Of a DNA stretch of 64,000 nt, positions 21,501 through 27,093 are shown piece after piece (the first letter of the stretch is position 1; each line of letters begins with the position of its first letter). Source of the stretch: an uncultured Polaribacter sp. (GTDB taxonomy: Bacteria > Bacteroidota > Bacteroidia > Flavobacteriales > Flavobacteriaceae); assembly GCF_947503855.1 (NCBI RefSeq), contig NZ_CANNFF010000012.1, positions 26,753 through 90,752 on the forward strand, written 5' to 3'. The translations under genes were made by a program, and so were the position numbers. The notes under the pieces are model-generated. The model worked only from the letters and a program-made list of their open reading frames with translations. It made no database searches and was not told where the DNA came from.

Positions 21501-21604
21501 CATCATCATTATTACCAACAGGGACATACTTTTATATTTTAAAATATAAATCAAGTTCAGGAGATTTTAAAGAGCGCAAGGGTTATTTATATTTAACTAG
21601 ATAG
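6527..21604 (+). CDS. giant T9SS-secreted multidomain adhesin (5025 aa)
   Basis: A Sec signal peptide (MKFFNILFCLSLTFITFNSFSQ) starts at ATG 6527. The in-frame ATG at 6500 lies inside the IS end and is not native. Domains in order (approximate residues): beta-helix/filamentous-haemagglutinin-like repeats (60-1240), a LamG-type lectin fold (1250-1435, ending GLVAYYDFNHG), a BIG2-like Ig domain (1478-1545), a second beta-helix block (1550-2560), a cadherin-like beta-sandwich (2565-2660), a long run of MBG/YDG Ig-like repeats (3005-4780), thrombospondin-type-3 calcium repeats (DSDGDGVADD, 4780-4910) and a C-terminal CHU_C type-B sorting domain (LTPNGDGQNDVF...IYNRWGSKVYN). Four beta-helix segments share a LTIGKSTNT-like unit. 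The protein should cross the outer membrane by T9SS and act in adhesion or gliding. PorP/SprF follows after 42 bp. Size, domain stock and PorP linkage resemble SprB-type adhesins, but this is not a clear orthologue. Confidence 0.92.
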   Translation: MKFFNILFCLSLTFITFNSFSQEIVDLSTWEQRGDLNNGNWVYDSNANSVKQTTNSNPTFYVSDQNFINKTITGEIYVNTSSDDDFIGFVLGFEEPTASLLNRYKFLLVDWKQLDQDPSNNTLAKAEIRLIYYDKAANDPGNIFWSTPTQTSTWGVIDTYDPSPSFPDVNSQGGWEEFKTIEFKTVYSENNVKIFFDFGDGNFTKVFDVDASSVPFFESFPEGRVGFYNYSQNEVIYKNFTVPNGNFEIVSTGGGIEGVDWMLSGSTLIPLSSNAKINSSDFESLQTGVSTIKISAESAFTLSDEIDITIPLTIESETITLNSDIISSVDIGEALALKSEKSISTNTSGVTIITQGGNVLLNSNTDDSEGGSIAMDIATINTNGGNITLSGGSDPFTGYAEGLNEPSITGYSLQTPFKGIFLNGTTLNAAGGDIILRGKGGDVTGVAGSYFAIGIDMVGYQSDAQGNANTLGTIITTSGSGSISLNGLGGVNNNANTHAVGINFFENNGGVNSIITTDGSISLHGSDGSGNAIEHVGVLNDGGDVSIYSNSGSIKISGAGDTAAYGFKVDGPTNIGWDGANAFTSGDIAIDVDNFSFTSLANFKTAGGLSFQPYGNSFVSGGISFPTSNGTLANTISSLTIGKSTNTADVTISAAISMAGPITVYGGNININQNLSSTANGAPILFKASGSITVASDKSIQTNNGDIIYWADSDIDNEGAISLGDNVTLNSANGSTTSNLSGGGKIVLAGGADDGANDGTASDGIPDGFASSSTGNGIKLSASTENHTQMYSGGGNIIIRGLSNHDSPSDNRDEIGIQHQGSWTANSGNGSIDIIGISDKFYGVNFVRVLSYSITGPKLLSLISNKAVGAAITISGTSSTSHGVVFNYDNPKEILATGGGDIVITGAGAGSGYGIFLQNQDILATTGAIILNAGAKGIYTANAGMNLGRKVGSPITISSSDIRLIADRLEFVNTANLSTSGKVTIESNADSFTGVLTFPVDNLTLSNDVSGLTLGKATNTVDITVSNATTIAGPITIYGSDLTFNAALTATDDNINLHATGNVTQSAALTANGLGLHGTGTFTLTNTSNNVATIAGGDNTTKLGSLSFVDATGGLTIGTVNPTGIAATGDVLIETLSGDILLKEPIFTTSSTTTAAGYTGAIVLNAGKNSAIGTTTGGDIIVSDDGAVSAPNGITKLYSGKESTSTGLTTLAGGTANNRNSVDETTTTFSPVLNATGGNNYALYREAGNNSLYTDGSNDFVQLASSPIADGATDFTIELWIKPDASNFDDTEYHGFIGYYTGITNTRSPSLWLKEGKVHLDSYRNSDKQRFDFLTDRALITQDEWTHVAFVKDAEIFRVYLDGELAITTVAPDQVNIEGDSYYIGRVNNYFSGQLDEVRFWNDARTEAEILDLMNVEATGTETGLVAYYDFNHGVPGGTNAGLTTLEDRTIGVNDGILNNAALSGSSSNWVSGFFPKISGEGFVYKGETSQLIHFASGGTWSVDNPSIGTITSGGLLTGVTSGQVVVTYTQGGNTSSKTIDVVDPNNLGGLTVVTSGGTAAGNGWTYSNGVIRPTSSNAVNVNASDVLAKLNLNHLTIEASTITINADVLSSYSNDLTLKATGNITVNEDHTIQTNGGDIILWSNNDDETINGGYIYLQDNTTIDTRTSSDRTSANGSNDDENGGAIILGGGTGTTVPAGYALNNANTLRGGISLGTESGGQRHDSNITLISGGGDISLKGKQTSLLNGDAAGINAYEGFVLDAGKTGNITLEGDVSDSNASYSDGMNLGNYATTAGGAASHIKTVDGDIALMGSASDASVHSRGLTLAGGGAGLFIQSTGTGSISLSGTPGGTGVQYNILLIGANILASSGDIDLVGGSTGKIFNTSFASTIGYKLGSDVLSSTSDITVTGDDFDLSSGFNFNTAGTLKVESFGNSFTNAFNTSQLTYSSDLTGLTIGKSTNTSNVTVASDIDINGPVSIYGGNIYVNENIDTQGGATNGDVLLKVSADIVLAESKTITTDGGDVILWSNSDNETTSGSLITRKGSSITTNSGHLWIGGGAESGSLWNGLTVGDGYAVAGTSLNDLDRPNTNTDASWRGAGIFLDGTTINTSGGHIAMYGKSVGNYDGLVTYGINTINSGTGKISINADANDNYASLFGVHNSVTPSITNITSTNSDADAITFNLGSGTGTQNYGAWVEGDVIVLAANGGGITYNALSNVSNVGLNLGYSTTSSGYLYLLADVGDINLNTGLGGITLQNQFTDIYLGKNADKGVSSSSSDITFTSDKISSNGILHFSTSGAITIESLGNSFTSAFDTSTLDYSSDVTGLIIGKATNNQDVTIGAVVIDGPLTVYGKNIAVSGAVNVGNNTVKLSGSGNVTDGVNGYIIAESLALLDGNVTLDNTSNNVSSIAGGDNATKLGSLNYINSVSLTVGSVNPTGITSSGTIELATLTGDLTITEPIVSTKSTGDAVKLYADKDATAGNAGDGNIKITDNGSITVESGARALLYSGKESESTGVQTEVGGESNTRTSVDATTDLSTVDPVLSATGKYGLFRMKNVNDNANLVSLTTSSGALSPVFASATTDYTVVLPQGTTSVNFTPTTDDGSATLKINETAHTSGVAYTASNLKAYQLYEIEVTASDGVAKKTYKLAVLVTQATVPSPTGVWRNLFAGENFDPNDDQQATADTDLVGNSTDAMMQAQQETYSFSDGQDKVYYFRVRLGNENAPNTSFYYGMDVDSDYKIDFVIEANLKDKTPYVAYHAHDPSKDGSGPSQTAWLNSKKDNNIERQLGARDARIVSYVTQGESTTNVDIDGPVGGQNNGDDTWLEFAFTESSFKSWTNDYLGNELTGSDVNGLVAFTSTSQTANGDIGGINDKTADLSLTWQELGNFIESNLDDVTTYSLFTPTVASQLSRTTTPTVTGSWGGSNEGDDTLTVTIDGVTYTVGNGLTTDGSSWSVEVSTPLAEGIYDVTATASRASDGSSKTDSTAEELEVKLTILLTSETITVASISDLVYTGSGQTPSPEVKDGTTALVQDTDYTLSYQDNINVGEATVTITGINAYEGSRTVTFNITPAPLTIVAEDKSKVFGEVDPELTVSYAGFVNGEDKDDLTGTLSISRVSGEAVSTYAITASGLTSTNYDITYTPGTFAITSRLITQSAITVLPITDLVYTGSVQIPSPEVKDGATVLVEDTDYTLSYQDNINVGTATVTVTGTGNYNGTKDVTFAITPAPLTITAEDKSKVFGEVDPSLTVSYTGFVNAEDQEDLTGALSISRVSGEAVSTYAITASGLTSTNYDITYTPGTFAITSRLISQSAITVSSITDLVYTGLGQTPSPEVKDGAITLVQDTDYTLSYQDNLNVGQATVTVTGKGNYNGTRTVTFNILKKTLTISGLSADDKEYDGTTEATLSGTASLVGLVDGDDVVLSGTPESTFTSPNVSTAITVTVVGYELTGAAKDNYSLSQPTGLSADITYRVISVIPTNGLTKQYGEVDPEFTYTFSGSISGQMAAFRGSLSREQGEDVDSYQITQGSLSLIDNGNFKASNYTITLTTNIDFEITKAPLIVTVNNDAKFVTQADRQGYAGVSYSGFKFGEDLTSLNTTNLTITRSNSGVEAAGIYTDVLEASGITSQNYSISYEPADYQIVAADQLYVKLADTEVVYGEDPVYRVELSGYYSSDNTQVVDLTSSTSVTGNKVTVVDGVSGSAEFLIVPETPLYSTSNHLSVGAYNLVSDQAVFTSSNFNNTLIEQGVLRVNPKELVVSLSSTKSKVYDGNALLPSMIFDLSTPFTGDKVSALGTGIYESANAGETDYRVSGLSLSGSDANNYYIQGGANTQITGTDGQISKRTISVVPRVGQSKIFGTSDPILTYDYNGEVNGETPVFNGSLEREVGESRGLYAISQGSLLLTDKDSFIASNYELAFTSGIDFTITNKLLSDQDINILPISEVIYNGQAQEPTPVVKDGGVTLTEGVDYELSYDNNTDVGKATITITGLGNYGGVRTVTFNILPRVITVTPDSDQSKEYGESDPLLTYTFSGEVSGETPDFDNTLSRELGEDVDSYQITQGSLTLADNGLFKASNYEIDFTANIDFTISKASLTITVNNDSKFVTQADVAGYAGVSYSGFKFGEDQTAIDTTNLSITRSNLGVEAVGIYPSVLEASGVISQNYDIVYQKGDYTIIGADQLLVKLKDSEVVYADVPVFEVLEAGYYNSSNELIEDLTSSVQVIGTEVTVTDGTSGTAVFDIVVVSPQLSSSGTLQSGSYVLESGNISKTSPNFSDTIILQGNLNVTPKELTVSLISSVIKEYDGNDNLLNLELSLTTPIDTDIVLASGAGVYESKDVGVRNYTVSGITLSGADAGNYFIQGGVNASITGTDGEITKRVLTVTPDANQGKTFGESDPSLTYSYSGLINGEIPLFSGTLGRDQGEAVGSYQITQGSLVSQDNGVFLKGNYELVFTEGEFTITAKSITDADISVAPIEDFVYTGQGITPPLTVKDGATTLVQGTDYGLDYSNNINVGIATVTIVSYGNYTGNKVVTFNITRAPLTITAEDKTKEFGEDDPELTVSYTGFVNGEDAEDLTGSLAISRATGESAGTYAITASGLTSTNYALTYTEGDFTITSKSITDTDITVSPITDLVYNGSLQRPKPMVEDDSNLLDEGIDYRLSYSDNTNVGQARVTITGIGNYNGSRTVRFMILPKVIEILIPDQEKDYGAQDPVLVFTADPVLFGSDEFTGVLSRESGEAVGEYLISSGTLSAGDNYTLNIQSDAIFRIIRIDSDGDGVADDIEETDGTDPLDTCDFVLASQTFPPSIAWDTADCDIDGVTNAEELIDGTDPLNSDSDGDGVVDGYEKTDGTDPLDFCSSVPSRITESLSDEFLFSDCDGDGLSNGDEIGLDPKNPIDSNGNGVFDYLEFNNYRPSAEDNLEIFNLLTPNGDGQNDVFVIRNIELYPENILEIYNRWGSKVYNVSGYGQNGNYFTGVSNGRGVISPSSLLPTGTYFYILKYKSSSGDFKERKGYLYLTR
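15887..15999 (+). repeat. perfect 113-bp internal repeat of adhesin gene, copy 1
   Basis: This block is identical base for base to 16355-16467, an offset of 468 bp or 156 codons, one MBG/YDG repeat pair. Flanking sequence is similar but diverged. It indicates recent duplication or gene conversion in the repeat array and a site for in-frame expansion or contraction. Confidence 0.92.
16355..16467 (+). repeat. perfect 113-bp internal repeat of adhesin gene, copy 2
   Basis: Identical to 15887-15999. Because 468 bp is a multiple of three, recombination between the copies would change domain number without a frameshift. Confidence 0.92.
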
Positions 21605-21646
21605 ATTGTTTTAAGATATAAGATAAATTGTAAAAATTAAAAATAA

Positions 21647-22567
21647 ATGAAAAAAATAGTCACACTTGTTATTATACTTATAAGCGGATTGAGTTACTCT
21701 CAGCAAGATGCTCAGTTTAGTAACTATATGTATAACACGCTGAGTTTTAATCCGGCGTATGCTGGTTCCCGTGGTACGACAAGTATTTATTTATCACAAC
21801 GTTCTCAGTGGATTGGTTTGGATGGAGCACCGACAACGAATGCTCTTTCGTATCATTCCCCTTTAGGTTCTTCTAATTTAGGTATTGGGTTGAGTTTTTT
21901 AAATGACGCGATAGGGCCTGTTGAAGAGAATTTAGTTTCTTTAGATATGAGTTATACGATCCAAACGTCATATGATTATAAATTAGCCTTTGGATTACGA
22001 GCGAGTGCTCATATGCTGAATGTAGATTTCAACCAGTTAAATATATTTAACCCAGGGGATGTATTGGCGCAGAATAACATTAATAATCGTATTTCTCCGA
22101 ACTTTGGTTTTGGAGTGTTTTGGTATTCAGATAAGAGTTATTTAGGATTTTCAATTCCTAATTTATTACAGACCAAACATATTAATAAAAACTTAGGAGC
22201 ATCTGTAAGTTCGATATCTAAGGAGCGTTTGCATTATCATTTTACAGCGGGTTATGTATTTGATTTAAGTCAAGATGTATTATTTAAGCCTGCATTGTTG
22301 ACAAAGTTTGTTTCGGGTTCTCCATTACAATTGGATGTATCGGGAAATTTTCAGATATATGATAAGTTTACTATAGGAGGGTCATATCGTATAGATGCAG
22401 CTGTGAGTTTATTAGCTGGCTTTCAGTTAAGCAGGAATTGGTTTTTAGGTTATGGTTATGATTTTGACACAAATAATCTATCTACGTTTAATTCAGGTTC
22501 ACACGAGGTTTTCCTACGTTATGAAGTATTTAGGAATAGCAATATAAAAGCACCGCGATTCTTTTAA
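21647..22567 (+). CDS. PorP/SprF-family type IX secretion outer-membrane protein
   Basis: This 306-aa protein has a signal peptide (MKKIVTLVIILISGLSYSQ) and the family's hallmark opening, QDAQFSNYMYNTLSFNPAYAGSRGT, split across residues 20-45, followed by a beta-barrel pattern (QRSQWIGLDGAPTTNALSYH). Members sit in the outer membrane and are needed for export or surface anchoring of a cognate T9SS substrate with a type-B domain, as SprF is for SprB. It lies 42 bp after the giant adhesin gene and 29 bp before the OmpA protein gene, so the three are very likely one operon and functional set. Confidence 0.93.
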   Translation: MKKIVTLVIILISGLSYSQQDAQFSNYMYNTLSFNPAYAGSRGTTSIYLSQRSQWIGLDGAPTTNALSYHSPLGSSNLGIGLSFLNDAIGPVEENLVSLDMSYTIQTSYDYKLAFGLRASAHMLNVDFNQLNIFNPGDVLAQNNINNRISPNFGFGVFWYSDKSYLGFSIPNLLQTKHINKNLGASVSSISKERLHYHFTAGYVFDLSQDVLFKPALLTKFVSGSPLQLDVSGNFQIYDKFTIGGSYRIDAAVSLLAGFQLSRNWFLGYGYDFDTNNLSTFNSGSHEVFLRYEVFRNSNIKAPRFF

Positions 22568-22596
22568 AAAAAAAAAACAAAAACCACAAAATAGAG

Positions 22597-24507
22597 ATGA
22601 AATTACATTTTAATTATATTACACTTTGCTTACTATTAGTAAGTGGATTTATATATGGTCAACAAGAAAGAGAAGTAAGAGCTAATTCAAAGTACAATAG
22701 TATGTCTTATACTGAGGCCATATCTCTTTATAAAGGTTTGGTTGCAGATGGTTATGGTTCTCCGGAGTTATTTGAGAATTTAGGGAATTCATATTACTTA
22801 CAATCTAATTATTCGTTAGCTAGAGTAAGTTACGATTCATTATTTAAAAGAACGAAGGATGTTTCTAAGAGCACGTACTATAGATATATCAATGTGTTGC
22901 GAAGTGAGAAAGAAGATAAGAAGGCAGATAAGTTGTACGCTACATTATTAAAGAAATACCCAAAGGAGAAGATAGAAGATAAGCTTAAGAATCGTATTTT
23001 TTTAAGTCCAGAAGTACTTGGTGTTTCTTCGGTTACTCTAAAAAACTCAAAGATTAATTCTCCATATTCAGATTACAAGGTTTCATATCTAGGAGAAGAT
23101 AAGATTGCTTATTCAAGTAGCAAGGAGACAAAGAGTTTTTTATCTACCAAATCTATTTGGAATAATGAGGCTTATACGAACCTATACGAAAGTCGTTTTG
23201 ATGGAGATAGCCTAATAGGTGAAGTTTCCAAATTAAAAGGTCGCATCAATAGATTTTACAATGAATCTTCAGCCGTTTTCACAAAAGATGGTAAAACGAT
23301 GTATTTTACTAGAAACAATCATTTAGCAAATCAAGTAAAGACAGATTCTTTAGAAAATGTATTGCTAAAAATATACAAAGCAAAGTATAATGGGAAGCGT
23401 TGGGTAGATATAGAAGAGTTACCATTTAATAGCAACCAATACAACTGTGCACATCCGGCCTTGAGTCCTGATGAGGATTATTTATATTTTTCATCAGACA
23501 TGCCTGGAACGAAAGGAGAATCTGATTTGTATAGAGTATCTATAATTGATAACACTTATGGTACGCCAGAGAATTTAGGAGCTCAAATAAATACGTTAGG
23601 TAGAGATACTTTTCCATTTATCACCTCAGACAATGTTTTGATTTTTTCTTCGGATTATAGAAAAGGTCAGGGAGGATTAGATTTGTATTATACAGATTTA
23701 AAAAGTACGAATAAAAGAGTCTATACTTTTAGTGCTCCTATCAATTCTTCTTTTGATGATTTTGGTTTGGTTTATAAAGTCTCAGAAGGTACAGGTTTTA
23801 TGTCTTCAAACCGTAAAGAAGACAATGTAGGTTCAGATGATATTTATGCGTTATCAGGATTATCGATACCGAAATTAGAAGATTTGACAGTAATGATCAA
23901 ATCGAAGAAAGGGAATGATGTAATAGGAAATACATCAGTAACCTTGTTAAATGAAAATAAGAGTGTTTTAGGGACTATAACAGCAATCAATAACCAAGTA
24001 TCTCTTTTAGATGTAGATCCTTCGAAGGGGTATAATTTACAGGTGAATAATGAGAATTATCAACCATATGCTTCCTCACTAAAATTTAAAGGCACCAATA
24101 CAACTACGATTTACCTTACAGAGAAAGCGCCACCACCGGCACCAGTAGACTTGCTGGAGCTTTTAAAGTTAGAGAATATTTACTTTGATTTTGACAAGCA
24201 TGCAATTAGAAGCGATGCTGCAATTGAGTTAGCTAAGATTGTAGAGATATTAAACAGATATCCAGTAATAAACTTAGAGATCATTGGACACACAGATAGT
24301 TTTGGACCTGCTGCATACAATGAGAGGTTGTCTGCTAGAAGAGCAGCGTCAACAAAACAATGGTTGGTAGATAGAGGGATCTCAGCAGATCGAATAACCA
24401 CCTTCGGTTATGGGGAGAAACAGCCTATCAATGATTGCGAAAGAAATAAATGTACAAAAGAACAACACAATCAAAACCGTAGAACAGAGTTTTTAATCAA
24501 ACAATAA
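22597..24507 (+). CDS. OmpA-family protein with TPR and PD40 repeats
   Basis: The 636-aa protein has a signal peptide (to about residue 21, ...GFIYGQ), TPR-like helices (about 30-125), WD40-like PD40 beta-propeller blades (about 150-430; HPALSPDEDYLYFSSDMPG is one), a short carboxypeptidase-regulatory-like domain (about 430-510) and a C-terminal OmpA peptidoglycan-binding domain (about 525-636; IYFDFDKHAIRSDA, IGHTDSFG, LSARRAAS, NRRTEF). This architecture regularly accompanies PorP/SprF and giant type-B adhesins in Bacteroidetes and probably ties the outer-membrane complex to the cell wall. It ends the operon and is followed by a strong terminator. Confidence 0.92.
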   Translation: MKLHFNYITLCLLLVSGFIYGQQEREVRANSKYNSMSYTEAISLYKGLVADGYGSPELFENLGNSYYLQSNYSLARVSYDSLFKRTKDVSKSTYYRYINVLRSEKEDKKADKLYATLLKKYPKEKIEDKLKNRIFLSPEVLGVSSVTLKNSKINSPYSDYKVSYLGEDKIAYSSSKETKSFLSTKSIWNNEAYTNLYESRFDGDSLIGEVSKLKGRINRFYNESSAVFTKDGKTMYFTRNNHLANQVKTDSLENVLLKIYKAKYNGKRWVDIEELPFNSNQYNCAHPALSPDEDYLYFSSDMPGTKGESDLYRVSIIDNTYGTPENLGAQINTLGRDTFPFITSDNVLIFSSDYRKGQGGLDLYYTDLKSTNKRVYTFSAPINSSFDDFGLVYKVSEGTGFMSSNRKEDNVGSDDIYALSGLSIPKLEDLTVMIKSKKGNDVIGNTSVTLLNENKSVLGTITAINNQVSLLDVDPSKGYNLQVNNENYQPYASSLKFKGTNTTTIYLTEKAPPPAPVDLLELLKLENIYFDFDKHAIRSDAAIELAKIVEILNRYPVINLEIIGHTDSFGPAAYNERLSARRAASTKQWLVDRGISADRITTFGYGEKQPINDCERNKCTKEQHNQNRRTEFLIKQ

Positions 24508-24534
24508 CAGACAACATTTTATAAAACTTCAGAA

Positions 24535-24567
24535 AAGACTCAAATGGATTGTTTGGGTCTTTTTTTG
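24535..24567 (+). terminator. Rho-independent terminator after adhesin operon
   Basis: A 10-bp stem (AAGACTCAAA with TTTGGGTCTT, one G-T pair) with a 7-nt loop runs into a T tract. It lies 28 bp after the OmpA-family stop codon and closes the three-gene operon. Confidence 0.85.
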
Positions 24568-24654
24568 TTTGAGTTTATAAAATCATTCGTATTACTAAAA
24601 AAGATGTTCAAAGGTCATTGCTTTTAAATCCATAATTCTAAAAACCGCTTATTT

Positions 24655-25240
24655 TAAATTTAGATTTTAAGATTATCGGTTCTGTGGTTCCAAAATATAA
24701 TGGAAGTAGACTATGCCAACAACAGGTATTTGCAATTTCACTTCACATTCAAAAGATCCCATATCTGAAATAGAACACAGAGAGTATCTTACAGATCCAT
24801 CTCAAGATCCAAGAATTAGATTCATAGAACAACCCATAGAGGACTGTGGTAGCAGTGGAGACATTTTAGTTTATAATATTGGTTTTTAGAGCGGAAAACT
24901 CAATGATCTAATTGATGTATTCCCTCAATATTCTAATGAGTTGAGAGGGATTGTAAATCGTCTGAAAGATCTAATGATTCCGTTCCAACAGAAATGGTAC
25001 TATACCCCCGAAATGAAGGGGAGTTACTCAATAAAGTATATTCTACCCGCACTTGTTCCTGAACTTTCATATAACGATCTTGATATAAAAGAAGGAGGTA
25101 AAGCATCCAACACATTTCTATCAATGGTTAATGAAACCTTTGAAGGTGATGTGCAAAAAACAAGGAGACAACTATTAGAATATTGTGAGTTGGATACCTA
25201 TGCTATGGTCAAAATCCTTGAGAAACTACTACAGGTATAA
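24655..25240 (+). pseudogene. decayed DUF2779 (nuclease-like) gene fragment
   Basis: Translated pieces match the C-terminal DUF2779 domain, an RNase H/exonuclease-like fold seen in mobile-element proteins. In one frame, from 24655, I read LDFKIIGSVVPKYNGSR and QQVFAISLHIQ. After a one-base slip in an A run near 24752 the reading continues DPISEIEHREYL and CGSSGDILVYNIGF. A TAG near 24887 stands where a GAG would be expected, then the frame resumes to MKGSYSIKYILPALVPELSY and YCELDTYAMVKILEKL. The expected acidic DFE motif reads DFK. The N-terminal part is missing. It is clearly broken; the family assignment rests on my recall of the domain pattern. Confidence 0.75.
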
Positions 25241-25659
25241 AACTGATTTTCTCTAAAAAATCTGAAAAATTTTTTAAATCCAACTTTTAGACTTTCCTCA
25301 ATTTTATATCAATTTTTGGCAAAATTTTCAGACGACTCTGAGAGGGTGTTTTGATTCATATATATTTATATATTAAGGACGGGTACGGCAGGGAGTCCGG
25401 CAGGAAGTACCCCCGGGGGACCTGATCTACCGATAATACTAATCGGCAAACTGAAATTCCAATAATCTTGGAGATTTACCATCAGGTTCCTTCACTAATT
25501 CTAATCGGCACCTCTATTATCAATGATAACCTAAAGATAAACTATGGTGATCCATCTAAGATTTTAATTGGCAAAAATAAATTCGATAAAATGTTTGACC
25601 GGTTGCCAATTAAAATAGAAAGGATCTCACCGTCTTCTAATTTTAAAAATACATAAGGG
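25241..25659. other. spacer with GC-rich patch, no recognised gene
   Basis: Mostly AT-rich, but about 25378-25430 is strikingly GC-rich for this genome and contains CCCCCGGGGG. A 62-codon plus-strand frame (25468-25656) has no recognisable motif. Repeated phrases of the form CTAATCGGCA near 25439 and 25500 suggest remnants of a repeat-bearing or degraded gene. Confidence 0.4.
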
Positions 25660-26250
25660 TTACAAACTCAAGCTCTCATAGACACCCATTACCTCTTTTT
25701 CTCTGATACCAAGATACCTTTTTGTAATCCCCATTGATGAATGTCCGAAGAGTTCCATTAACAGAACTATAGACTGGTTGGAGTAGTTATTTAATTTAAG
25801 AACCCTATTTCCAAGTGTTTTTCGAAACATGTGGGTAGATACATTTCCATCTACATGTACTTTATATTTCCTAAATATTTTTTTTAGGGAAACGTTCACC
25901 CACGATTTGTCAATGGGTTTGGTGCCATATCTATTTATGAAAATGAATTGACTCTCGTCATCTATCAGTTGTTTTCGTTTGATACGAGATATAATCTCAA
26001 GTAAATCCTTATTTAATTTAATTCTTCGAGTCTTTTTTGTCTTTTGTTCTACTATTACTAATATATCTCCCCCCGAAAAGTCGGTGTACCTTAATTTGAG
26101 TATATCCCCTATACGTAAACCCGTGAATACCCCAATTGAAATTAAGAGGCAGTACTTAAAATTTTCATCTCTTTCCAATTTAGCAATTAATGATTTAAAA
26201 TCTTCCCATGGAATTGCACCGGTTGTTGTTCGTTGACCCTGTAGTGACAT
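25660..26250 (-). CDS. short tyrosine recombinase (catalytic domain only)
   Basis: The frame is 216 codons from 26310, but the internal ATG at 26250 (MSLQGQRTTTGAIPWEDF) looks like the better start because the first 20 codons resemble no domain. The protein is essentially a lone catalytic domain: Arg in TGLRIGDIL, Lys on the QKTKKTRR strand, H-x-x-R in THMFRKTLG, His in LFGHSSMG and Tyr in TKRYLGI. The core-binding N-terminal domain is absent or very short. It could be a functional small recombinase of the Bacteroidetes type or a truncated integrase of an older nested element. Neighbouring decayed genes favour the nested-element view. Confidence 0.78.
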   Translation of the reverse strand: MSLQGQRTTTGAIPWEDFKSLIAKLERDENFKYCLLISIGVFTGLRIGDILKLRYTDFSGGDILVIVEQKTKKTRRIKLNKDLLEIISRIKRKQLIDDESQFIFINRYGTKPIDKSWVNVSLKKIFRKYKVHVDGNVSTHMFRKTLGNRVLKLNNYSNQSIVLLMELFGHSSMGITKRYLGIREKEVMGVYESLSL

Positions 26251-26485
26251 TTTTATATTTTTAGAAATTAACCCGGCTAACATAAGCGCAAAACTTCGAT
26301 TTTGCAGCATTATTTAATAAAAGTATAAGTGGGTTGATCTTTGGGAAGTACTGGATTCACTGGGAAGTCCAACCCGGGTTGAGATAGAACTATTTTAGTA
26401 AACTTACACTAATGTCAGAAGTCTAAGCAGATAAGTTTTTAAACATATTGTAGGCAGAATAGAATTCTCGCGGTAAATTCCAATT

Positions 26486-26932
26486 ATGGATACCTTTTTT
26501 ACTATTTACTTTTCTGTTTTGGGAGTAATCCTCATTGTAAATTTAATTTATAGACTATTTGTTTTTTTAAGAATTAGATCTGAAGACTGGCAATTTCAAT
26601 TGGCACATGAGGTATTAGATTGGTGTTTGGAGATGTATCCGGTTCGCAAACAAAAACCATTCATAAATTTAGTTGAAGGTACATCTGATTTTGGGGGAGA
26701 ATATTGTTTTGATACTAATACGATCATTATATACCGGTCAAACAATGTATTACTTCGGGATATTGTAAAAACAACTATTCACGAGTATTTTCACTATTAT
26801 TTGATCACCTCTCAAACTAAAAACAACTTGTATAAAAGACAGTTAGAAGTCTATGGATATGAGAATCATCCGCAGGAAATACTTTGCAATTCACTCTCTA
26901 AAACACTAAGTAAAGTATATCAGAATAAATAA
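26486..26932 (+). CDS. membrane-anchored HExxH protein, putative zinc metallopeptidase
   Basis: This 148-aa protein has one N-terminal transmembrane segment (about residues 5-28, FFTIYFSVLGVILIVNLIYR) and a soluble domain with HEYFH (about 99-103) in a helix, the zinc-binding HExxH form. A possible third ligand is the Glu in HPQEILCN downstream. The small size resembles minimal gluzincin or SprT/ImmA-like domains, but I cannot name the family. It stands alone on the plus strand between the short recombinase and the primase-like gene. The substrate is unknown. If cytoplasmic, it may cleave a repressor as ImmA does; that is speculation. Confidence 0.6.
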   Translation: MDTFFTIYFSVLGVILIVNLIYRLFVFLRIRSEDWQFQLAHEVLDWCLEMYPVRKQKPFINLVEGTSDFGGEYCFDTNTIIIYRSNNVLLRDIVKTTIHEYFHYYLITSQTKNNLYKRQLEVYGYENHPQEILCNSLSKTLSKVYQNK

Positions 26933-27093
26933 TTAAAACTTCGTTTTATTTCACAGGAAGGTCAATATCCCTACCCATCATGCCGAATAGAATTTAATGT
27001 AATACAGTGATCAAAAACAAAGATCTAACAACTGCAATCGAGAATTTATTTCAATACTAATTTCTGTTTTCTTCGTTTGAACTATCAAAATTT

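Noticed and set aside
25468..25656. 62-codon frame in the GC-patch spacer
   Set aside because: No motif or family resemblance; repeat-like phrases suggest remnant sequence.
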